Source of the DNA: Lachnospiraceae bacterium
GTDB lineage: Bacteria; Bacillota; Clostridia; Lachnospirales; Lachnospiraceae
Assembly: GCA_017483425.1 (NCBI GenBank)
Contig: JAFUWM010000201.1
Span: 1-15,158 of the forward strand
Direction: 5' to 3'
DNA: 15,158 nt
Part shown: one piece after another, positions 1 through 4,967 of the stretch
Layout: each line of letters starts with the position of its first letter
How positions within the stretch are numbered: position 1 is the first letter of the stretch
Notes under the pieces: generated by a model
Told to the model about the DNA's origin: nothing
Seen by the model: the letters and a program-made list of their open reading frames with translations, nothing else
Databases searched by the model: none
Made by a program: the position numbers and the translations under genes

Positions 1-276
1 TATGAGTATATCTATCTGCTCATCGGATATGCTTATATTCTTCATGAGCAGCAGCTCGCGGAGATATCGTGTCACTATAGCCTTTTTTTCGGCTCCCGAC
101 TTCGGATCCGTGTATACCTGCTCTGCATACTGCACCGCTGCCTTAACCAGACTCGCGATATATTCGTCCTGCGCAAGCTCTGTGTGCCGCTTGATCCAGG
201 GGATCCCATACCGTGTAAGTATCAGGATCGTAATTATCAGTACCGCCTTCAGTATCTCAAAAATTATTTCGTTCAT
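1..276 (-). CDS. Phage holin, LLH family (partial, runs off window start)
   Basis: The first 92 codons of an open frame start at ATG 276-274 and continue past position 1. The protein opens MNEIIFEILKAVLIITILIL, a single hydrophobic N-terminal segment (about residues 4-21). A hydrophilic, charged region follows, with an AAVQYAEQ helix near residue 48 and an acidic/basic tail. A short N-terminal anchor, then a helix with V-AAVQYAEQ, is the layout of LLH-type (superfamily 6) phage holins, which sit in the cytoplasmic membrane and time host lysis. It overlaps the preceding gene by 20 bases and has only a modest GAGG-type ribosome binding site. The family is assigned by recognition of the pattern. 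The C-terminus is missing, so length cannot be compared. A lysin would be expected further along, outside the window. Confidence 0.8.
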   Translation of the reverse strand, partial: MNEIIFEILKAVLIITILILTRYGIPWIKRHTELAQDEYIASLVKAAVQYAEQVYTDPKSGAEKKAIVTRYLRELLLMKNISISDEQIDILI

Positions 277-697
277 ATAAAACCTCGCTTTCTGCCGATG
301 TTTCGGCTGGTGTATCCGGTAAGCCGTATTTGTATCCCAGATACAGCTCTATCCAGTTGTTATGTTTGCTCACGTTTTCGATCATGGCCTTAAGCCCATA
401 GATAGCCACCGGCCCGACTATCTCTTTTTCTATGACCTCGGAAAGACTCTGCAGCGGTTCCATGATATTGAGAGCCGCGTATATGTACGATACAGATACG
501 CATATGAGACCGTGCGCGACTATGACCGCTACGAGCACCTTGCTGAAACTATCAAAAAAGCGTACCCGCTTCTCGAGCGTGATACGCCTTTTTTCAAGTT
601 CATCGTTTTCCGCATTCCGTTCCAGTCGACTTAGTTCGATCTCCGCATGAATACGCCGCCTGCGTTCCTTTTTCAGTTTTTCGGCCAGTCTATTCAT
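257..697 (-). CDS. Single-span membrane protein with basic N-terminal coiled coil
   Basis: The 146-aa product probably starts at ATG 697-695 (MNRLAEKL), with GGAG about 8 bases upstream; a GTG/ATG start further up would lack a good site. The first 50 residues are densely charged (KKERRRRIHAEIELSRLER) and look like a cytoplasmic coiled coil. About residues 57-80 (SKVLVAVIVAHGLICVSVSY) form one membrane span. The C-terminal part includes ENVSKHNNW and an acidic end. Proteins of this shape are common just before the holin in prophages of Clostridia, and their role is not established. The stop codon of the upstream gene (699-701) lies one base from this ATG, so the two are probably translationally coupled. 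It could be an accessory lysis protein; that is inference from position. Confidence 0.7.
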   Translation of the reverse strand: MNRLAEKLKKERRRRIHAEIELSRLERNAENDELEKRRITLEKRVRFFDSFSKVLVAVIVAHGLICVSVSYIYAALNIMEPLQSLSEVIEKEIVGPVAIYGLKAMIENVSKHNNWIELYLGYKYGLPDTPAETSAESEVLYERNNF

Positions 698-698
698 G

Positions 699-1082
699 TC
701 ATTTCTCCAACAGGTATTTATCAAGCCTGTGCTTTTGCTGTTTCATGCCATCGATGTTGTTCCCGTCGATCCCGTGCTCGATGAGTACCTGAAGACTCTC
801 GATCATGACCTTATCTCTCTTTTTCAAGGCTTCCTCTATCTCTTTCATCCAGGCATCATGATCATTAAAATGTTTGTTGCCGTCTTCGAGGCGGCGGTTG
901 ATGGTCTCGACATCTTCTTCCAGCTTCGTGATCCTCTCATCCTGCTTTTTATCCGGCTCCTTGAAGTGGTCTATGATCTTGATTATCACGCCTACCGCCG
1001 CGGCCACGGCTACTATCGCGCCGCATATCGCAAGGAATATATTAGCGAGATCGTGGGGTGTCAGCATTATAGGGTCGTTCAT
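699..1082 (-). CDS. Membrane-anchored coiled-coil phage protein
   Basis: The frame is open from 1124, but the start at ATG 1082 (MNDPIMLTPHDL) is preferred because AAAGGAGG lies 7-8 bases before it. The 127-aa product has one strong membrane segment at about residues 11-36 (LANIFLAICGAIVAVAAAVG). A long hydrophilic helix with heptad character follows (EPDKKQDERITKLEEDVETI), then a C-terminal part with ALKKRDKVMIESLQVLIEHG. The architecture resembles XhlA-like or other small membrane proteins of lysis cassettes, but I do not recognise a named family with certainty. The start overlaps the end of the preceding gene by 41 bases. Position before the holin suggests a lysis or envelope role. Confidence 0.7.
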   Translation of the reverse strand: MNDPIMLTPHDLANIFLAICGAIVAVAAAVGVIIKIIDHFKEPDKKQDERITKLEEDVETINRRLEDGNKHFNDHDAWMKEIEEALKKRDKVMIESLQVLIEHGIDGNNIDGMKQQKHRLDKYLLEK

Positions 1083-1257
1083 GAGCTTCCTCCTTTCTGC
1101 TGATCTCCGCCAGCCGTTTTTCATAATCGCTCACGTTGATATGCTGTGCCAGCACGTCTATCAGTTCCTTAGTGAGTGCGTGATATCGTGACGTGAGATC
1201 TTCGAGCCTGTTTATGACTTCGCTCTGTTCTTTAATTATCCCGCTATACAGGCTCAT
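1042..1257 (-). CDS. Small hydrophilic coiled-coil protein
   Basis: This 71-aa frame starts at ATG 1257-1255, which overlaps the stop of the XkdX gene in an ATGA junction. Translation is probably coupled, because no good independent ribosome binding site is visible. The product (MSLYSGIIKEQSEVINRLED...) is predominantly helical and charged, without a membrane segment, and ends in a basic tail. I recognise no domain. It overlaps the next gene by 41 bases, unusual for this otherwise tightly packed operon. Expression is supported by the ATGA coupling and the absence of any competing frame, but function is unknown. Confidence 0.6.
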   Translation of the reverse strand: MSLYSGIIKEQSEVINRLEDLTSRYHALTKELIDVLAQHINVSDYEKRLAEISRKEEAHERPYNADTPRSR

Positions 1258-1433
1258 GACTCGTAAGGCTCCCCTGTGATCTCCTCGTACTCATCAGCTG
1301 TAATGCCGTTCGCGGGTTTCTTCAGTCCGATCAGTACGTACTTCTTCAATGTGGCCTTGGTGATGTAGTTCCTCTCATACTGCTCTTTGAGGTAGTCATA
1401 TTTCGGTGAGTGTGTTGCTGTTTTCTTTGCCAT
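1254..1433 (-). CDS. xkdX: XkdX family phage protein
   Basis: This short 59-aa frame starts at ATG 1433-1431 and stops at 1256-1254; GGAGGAATAAAAA precedes the start. The product begins MAKKTATHSPKYDYLKEQYE, continues through YITKATLKKYVLIGL and ends ITADEYEEITGEPYES. The pattern of a Tyr-rich start, a middle helix and an ITxxEYxEITGEpY end is typical of the XkdX family. These are about 45-60 aa proteins encoded after tail fibre genes in Bacillus PBSX-like elements and many Firmicutes phages. Their precise role in tail assembly is not settled. Its place after the receptor-binding and small tail gene fits the usual order, apart from the DGR cassette sitting upstream. Confidence 0.85.
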   Translation of the reverse strand: MAKKTATHSPKYDYLKEQYERNYITKATLKKYVLIGLKKPANGITADEYEEITGEPYES

Positions 1434-1436
1434 TTT

Positions 1437-1799
1437 TTATTCCTCCAATCCTATAAGCTGAATGTCCGCCTGTATATCATTAAGGAGCTGCATCTGCTCC
1501 TCGTGGTTGGTCTCAACCGTGATGTCCCCCAGCTCCTGATTAGCTGTTATGTCGTTGATCTGCTGCATCACAAGATCAAGCGCCGGGGACTCAATCTGTT
1601 CGAGGTATCGCCTGTATTCATCCTTTGTAAGCTCTGCCTCCTCCATCAGCCAGTGCGTTCCGCCGGTCTCCGTTCCTTCCTGTTCGGAATTGGGTACTTC
1701 GGTGATGTTCCGCCTGAGATATACTTTTGTCTTTGAGCTTTCAGTATCAATCTCCGGCGGGCGTGTTTCCGCATAACTTTCGACTTTTTTGTAAATCAT
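1437..1799 (-). CDS. Small tail-associated protein preceding XkdX (possible tail fibre accessory)
   Basis: The 120-aa product starts at ATG 1799, with AGGAGG about 10 bases upstream inside the end of the RT gene, which it overlaps by 53 bases. It begins MIYKKVESYAETRPPEIDTE, then KVYLRRNITEV and WLMEEAELTKDEYRRYLEQI, and ends in a helical acidic tail. The N-terminal IDTESSKTxVYLRRNITEV followed by a LTKDEY helix is a combination I recognise from small proteins after tail fibre genes in Firmicutes siphophages. No biochemical role is known to me; a chaperone or tail-tip component is inferred. It is not an Avd protein: it has no four-helix-bundle-like composition and lies downstream of the RT rather than before the TR. 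Confidence 0.7.
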   Translation of the reverse strand: MIYKKVESYAETRPPEIDTESSKTKVYLRRNITEVPNSEQEGTETGGTHWLMEEAELTKDEYRRYLEQIESPALDLVMQQINDITANQELGDITVETNHEEQMQLLNDIQADIQLIGLEE

Positions 1800-2877
1800 G
1801 CTGCTTGTGCCTCCTATCGTATTTGCTTATAATTTTGCGCATATCGCGCTTTGATACATAAGGTTTGATCCGTTCGAGGTACATATCGTATGTATCACTC
1901 GAATCCAGCCATCCCATCTGTGATACCATCTGCCTTGCATCTTTGATCGTGGCCTTGTCTTTCTTTGCTATTCGGTTGGCTTTCCGTGTCACTCCTAACA
2001 TTCGAGATTCCCGGAGTATGGTCTTATTTCTGTAAAACAAAAATCCACATACATCTAACGGCCGCCCATGCTTTTTACCATCCTTTCCGACGTACTCGAG
2101 CGGAAACACCTGATGATTGTGGTTGATCTCTAAATGAAGTTCATCCCTCATTCTCTTGATCACTGCTTGTTCAACTTTGTGAAGTTTTCGCTTGTTCGCA
2201 CCAAAGATCATCATGTCATCAGCGTGCCTCACATAGTGGTCAACGCCGTCGAGGGTGACTATCCAATGATCTATAGGTGTCAATAGGAAATGCAGATGCC
2301 AGAACGATGTAGGCGATCCTATTGCCAGGCCGCGCTCTCCCGCCCGTATAACCTTGTCGTTTTCGACGTTGAAGTCATCGTCCTTGATCTTTTGGTGGTA
2401 CTTTTCAATCAGTATATCCTTATCTATCGACGGGTAGCAGTGGTGTATGTCCATCTGAAGGCAATATCTGGTGCCGCGTTTATCCTTCTTGATCCATTTC
2501 TTAATAAGATTTGCTGTCTGACTCTGACCCCTTCCCTTTAACGAACCATGGGCGTGCTCGTACATGTGTGGAAGGATCACCTTTTCAAGCTGGGTTATCA
2601 AACAATTTTGGATCAGCTGGTCGTAAATGAAATTGGGGATCTCTATTACTCTGATCTTGTGTTTGCTGCCCTCGCATATCTGCCTTTTCTTATAAAGTTT
2701 TGGCTCGTAGGAGTGAGTTGCGAGCATATCTATTACGATATCTATGTACTCTTCCTCATGCTCTATGACCTCCTTTACATCCCGCCTGTCCCTCTTATCT
2801 TCTGCGGCTTTTTCTATTGCCCTCTTGACTGTGCCTCTTAGGGTCATGTCGGAAAATAGATGCTTATATGTCTTCAT
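1747..2877 (-). CDS. DGR-type reverse transcriptase
   Basis: This 376-aa group II-intron-like reverse transcriptase is expected to copy the adjacent TR transcript into adenine-mutated cDNA that replaces the VR of the upstream receptor-binding gene. Visible motifs in order are: basic N-terminus; RVIEIPNF (about 76-83); HGSLKGRGQ (110-118); motif A MDIHHCYPSID with Asp143; motif B GLAIGSPTSFWH (183-194); the catalytic YVRHADDMMIF with Asp220 and Asp221; and LDVCGFLFYRN (274-284). All three catalytic aspartates are present. Length fits DGR RTs, which lack the intron RT maturase/endonuclease domains. Two departures stand out: His218 replaces the Tyr of YxDD, and motif 4 reads SF where DGR RTs usually have SQ. 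The start has only a weak ribosome binding site, suggesting low expression. Identification as a DGR RT rests mainly on the TR/VR pair beside it. Confidence 0.95.
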   Translation of the reverse strand: MKTYKHLFSDMTLRGTVKRAIEKAAEDKRDRRDVKEVIEHEEEYIDIVIDMLATHSYEPKLYKKRQICEGSKHKIRVIEIPNFIYDQLIQNCLITQLEKVILPHMYEHAHGSLKGRGQSQTANLIKKWIKKDKRGTRYCLQMDIHHCYPSIDKDILIEKYHQKIKDDDFNVENDKVIRAGERGLAIGSPTSFWHLHFLLTPIDHWIVTLDGVDHYVRHADDMMIFGANKRKLHKVEQAVIKRMRDELHLEINHNHQVFPLEYVGKDGKKHGRPLDVCGFLFYRNKTILRESRMLGVTRKANRIAKKDKATIKDARQMVSQMGWLDSSDTYDMYLERIKPYVSKRDMRKIISKYDRRHKQHDLQKSRKLCGNTPAGD

Positions 2878-3003
2878 TTCTGCTTATCGCCTACAGAGCT
2901 TTCGTTACCTACTAACCCTGTCCCTTGATATCGTTTCCGACCGGCTTAATTTCCCCTCGATCCCTTTCGGGTAGAGCCGTTTCAGGTTCCTGTGGGGTCG
3001 GTC

Positions 3004-3171
3004 TCACAGAGGCATTCGGTTGATGATCCGTCATGCGATAAGTAGGGGACGCGCCAATGTTCCAATTCGAGTTCGAGAACGCATTGTTCAGGTTGAACGT
3101 CAAGCCCGCAAGAAAGCCGTTGTTGCAATTACAGCTCCGAAGCAGGAAGAGCCAAGGCACCGCCTCTGTGA
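3004..3171. repeat. Perfect 10-bp inverted repeat bracketing the TR
   Basis: TCACAGAGGC at 3004-3013 and its exact reverse complement GCCTCTGTGA at 3162-3171 flank the TR at 24 and 9 bases. In RNA read from the minus strand the two arms could pair and close a loop of 148 bases containing the entire TR. Pairing stops on both sides of the 10 bp. The arms lie outside the TR/VR homology, and neither arm is seen next to the VR. Confidence 0.75.
3038..3152 (-). repeat. DGR template repeat (TR)
   Basis: This 115-bp segment aligns without gaps to the end of the receptor-binding gene (3252-3366, offset 214). There are 14 mismatches, and 13 lie at adenines of the minus strand (T on the plus strand): 3043, 3058, 3060, 3061, 3066, 3067, 3084, 3085, 3087, 3088, 3094, 3123 and 3124. 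The other is at 3057. The TR holds 23 adenines in this block, many in AAC/AAT codons. Read in the VR frame these are the Asn-rich words NLNNAF, SNSNW and CNCNNG. At the 3' end is a 12-base adenine-free block (GGCGCGTCCCCT, 3055-3044), the expected position of the mutagenic-homing initiation sequence. Identity stops sharply on both sides. Confidence 0.97.
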
Positions 3172-3201
3172 TACCCTCATTTTTATCTACATGAAATTAT
3201 C

Positions 3202-3239
3202 CGGGGGGCGATCCCCCGTACCCCCCGCGGCTACGCCGC
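3202..3239 (-). other. GC-rich hairpins immediately after the VR
   Basis: Two short stems follow the VR on the coding strand. The first, GCGGC-gta-GCCGC (3239-3227), spans the stop codon of the receptor-binding gene. The second, CGGGGG-atcgc-CCCCCG (3218-3202), has a 6-bp stem and 5-base loop. An alternative 7-bp pairing of 3227-3221 with 3208-3202 is also possible. Hairpin or cruciform structures downstream of the VR are known to aid retrohoming in the Bordetella phage and other DGRs. No T-run follows on the coding strand, so a simple terminator is less likely. The spacing from the VR (12 and 33 bases) is longer than in the Bordetella phage. Confidence 0.55.
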
Positions 3240-4967
3240 ATGGGTCTTTTTATAAGCAGGGGACGCGCCACCGAGCCAACCCGAGTTCGAGAACGCACCG
3301 CCCAGGTAGAACGTCAAGCCCGCAAGAAAGCCGTTGCCGCAATTACAGCTCCGAAGCAGGAAGAGCGTTCCGCTCGTAAACCACGCCCCATCCGGGACAT
3401 ACTTGCCATCTGCGCCGGATGCTGCAGTCGGAATCAAGCCGTGCTGGTCGTATGTCACCCCTGATATATACCCTCCATTCGTGCCGGTGATCCCGTGTCC
3501 CGTATTGGCATAGTGAGTCACGTTGCCATCCGTGGTGTAAGGCGGAAAATCTTTGACATATATGATGCTGTTAATCATATACATCCCAAATGTGCGTTCC
3601 CATCTATCAGCATACCAGTTTTCCATCCACATGAATTTCATATCAGTGTTGCCGGTGCCTCCATAATACGGACCATGACTCTTTAACTGTCCGGTGGTAT
3701 GCAGTGATCCCGCGCCAGAACCGCCAGTATAATGACCGTAACCCCAGTGCTTCTGTACGTCCGTTGATTTGGACATCAGAAACATCAGATCCGCTATATA
3801 GGCGGCATCGGATACGTCATCAAACTGCCATCCGTCCCCCAGAGCACTTATATATGAATACTCTGTTGCTCCGGTCTGTGAGTTCATGGGAGTAAGACCG
3901 GCCAATGAACGCGCTTTGCCTGAGGCAACTCCACCCTCGAACATCGGCATGTATATGACATCATTCTCTACGGCTGTAGCCTCATCGTCTCCATACAGCC
4001 ACGGAAGGCATTTGTAGTCATCCGACAGCTTGACGCGTGATATCCTGCAATGTCCAATCCCGTTTGCCGTCCAGCGTTTGATATACCTTTTGGGATATTC
4101 CACCATTGCATTCATGTTTTTGCTCGTGTCGGTAATATCCGATGCCGTACCGTCCAGTTTTTTGGTCTGATCGGTATGATCGAGCTCATAGGCTACAGTG
4201 CCATCAAAATTAAGCATCACCGGACGCGCACCGATGAAATCATGGATCTCCTGCATATCGCCAAGTGATATGTCAGCATCAGCTCCTCTGGCCGCTACAG
4301 GTGTGAGACCGTAATTGTCCACACCAGAGGGATAGAATATCTGTGATTCTGTGTCCGCTTCGGCGGGCGGTAATGTCCAATCAAAGCCGTACAGCTTTTC
4401 GTTCAGCGTTACCACGGTTCCAAGCTGCGGTACTTCGACCTGCTGCCCTCCGACGGTCCATGTGCCTGTGTCGTATACGCTGAAACGCGCTACGCCATTG
4501 GTGATCGTGGCTGTAATGGTAGTGTTTCCGTCTGTTGCTTCTATTTCCTCTCCGTCCGCATCCGAAGCGGTATATACGACAGATATTACCGCCGCCTCTG
4601 AGGGAGTCGCGCTGCCTTTGCTCTTGTACTTATCGCGGTTAAAAACGTTGTGATCTGAGTACACGAAAGCCCTGTAGTAGTAGGTAGTGCCGTTCGTAAG
4701 GTTTTCATCGGTGTATGTGCCGGTGAGCTCCGTGGTGTCCAGGATCAGCTCACCGCTGTTTTCATTCGCCGGATATCCTGCCGTAGATCTGCGTATCCTT
4801 ATGCCTCCGGCGGTACACACGATCTGATCGTCCACCTTGGTATATTCGGGTACGTTCCATGAAAGTGTAGCCTGCTGATTTCCGGCCGTGACCGTAAAAT
4901 TCGGGGGCTGAGGGGGAACGCCCCAGCCTGCATCATCCATACGCCATTTGTAAGTCGTGTCGCTCAT
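3231..4967 (-). CDS. DGR-diversified receptor-binding tail protein
   Basis: The 578-aa protein starts at ATG 4967 in an ATGA overlap with the preceding gene, with GGGAGGT 6 bases upstream. About residues 20-122 look like a fibronectin type III domain (NFTVTAGNQQATLSWNVPEY ... TYYYRAFVYSD). A middle region of unknown fold (about 125-210) follows. From about residue 215 to the end is a large Trp/Tyr/Gly-rich domain (WLYGDDEA, GDGWQFDDV, MENWYADRW, PDGAWFTSG) of the kind seen in DGR target proteins with a C-type-lectin/formylglycine-generating-enzyme-like fold. The VR occupies residues 535-572, leaving only six further residues. It probably sits at the tail tip and binds the host surface, with VR changes switching receptor specificity. 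Cys541 and Cys543 in the VR are encoded by adenine-free codons and cannot be mutated directly. The lectin-like fold is inferred from sequence texture and VR position. Confidence 0.93.
   Translation of the reverse strand: MSDTTYKWRMDDAGWGVPPQPPNFTVTAGNQQATLSWNVPEYTKVDDQIVCTAGGIRIRRSTAGYPANENSGELILDTTELTGTYTDENLTNGTTYYYRAFVYSDHNVFNRDKYKSKGSATPSEAAVISVVYTASDADGEEIEATDGNTTITATITNGVARFSVYDTGTWTVGGQQVEVPQLGTVVTLNEKLYGFDWTLPPAEADTESQIFYPSGVDNYGLTPVAARGADADISLGDMQEIHDFIGARPVMLNFDGTVAYELDHTDQTKKLDGTASDITDTSKNMNAMVEYPKRYIKRWTANGIGHCRISRVKLSDDYKCLPWLYGDDEATAVENDVIYMPMFEGGVASGKARSLAGLTPMNSQTGATEYSYISALGDGWQFDDVSDAAYIADLMFLMSKSTDVQKHWGYGHYTGGSGAGSLHTTGQLKSHGPYYGGTGNTDMKFMWMENWYADRWERTFGMYMINSIIYVKDFPPYTTDGNVTHYANTGHGITGTNGGYISGVTYDQHGLIPTAASGADGKYVPDGAWFTSGTLFLLRSCNCGNGFLAGLTFYLGGAFSNSGWLGGASPAYKKTHAA
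3252..3366 (-). repeat. DGR variable repeat (VR) in the receptor-binding gene
   Basis: This is the copy of the TR that forms codons 535-572 of the 578-codon receptor-binding gene. Compared with the TR translation, eight residues differ: 544 N to G, 554 N to Y, 556 N to G, 557 N to G, 563 N to G, 565 N to L, 566 I to G and 571 T to A. Scaffold residues such as LFLLRS, GFLAGLTF, AF and GASP are identical, as expected for a C-type-lectin-like fold in which only surface positions vary. On the coding strand the changes from the TR are ten A to G, two A to T, one A to C and one T to G. Ten TR adenines remain unaltered here. Confidence 0.97.

Larger units (their letters stand above)
2878..3171 (-). 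ncRNA. Predicted DGR template RNA (TR plus structured spacer)
   Basis: The region between the receptor-binding gene and the RT holds no convincing gene. In DGRs the TR is transcribed with a 3' spacer that helps the RT complex bind and prime. Here the TR is followed by a spacer of 160 bases up to the RT start. The strand reading towards the RT shows a 10-bp inverted repeat closing the TR (3171-3162 with 3013-3004). It also shows a possible stem CCGACC/GGTCGG (3001-2996 with 2942-2937) and, inside it, a small hairpin CCC-GAAA-GGG (2971-2962). Transcript ends are not known and no convincing promoter was found, so the RNA could simply be part of the late operon mRNA. Confidence 0.6.

Noticed and set aside
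696..1103. 135-codon plus-strand open frame in the lysis region
   Set aside because: It is antisense to the membrane coiled-coil gene, and its hydrophobic look comes from the complement of charged coiled-coil codons.
1437..1799. The 120-aa gene after the RT as an Avd protein, because its length is similar
   Set aside because: The sequence shows an N-terminal beta-rich IDTESSKTKVYLRRN region typical of tail-associated proteins, not a basic four-helix bundle.
2912..3160. 82-residue open frame on the minus strand that reads through the TR and resembles the end of the receptor-binding protein
   Set aside because: The similarity comes from TR/VR homology. It has only a GTG-type start with no ribosome binding site, and its second half is spacer sequence.
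3166..3200. Possible promoter ahead of the TR (TTTCAT ... TATCAC, 17-base spacing)
   Set aside because: The -35 element matches consensus at only about two of six positions and the -10 at four of six, which is too weak to claim.
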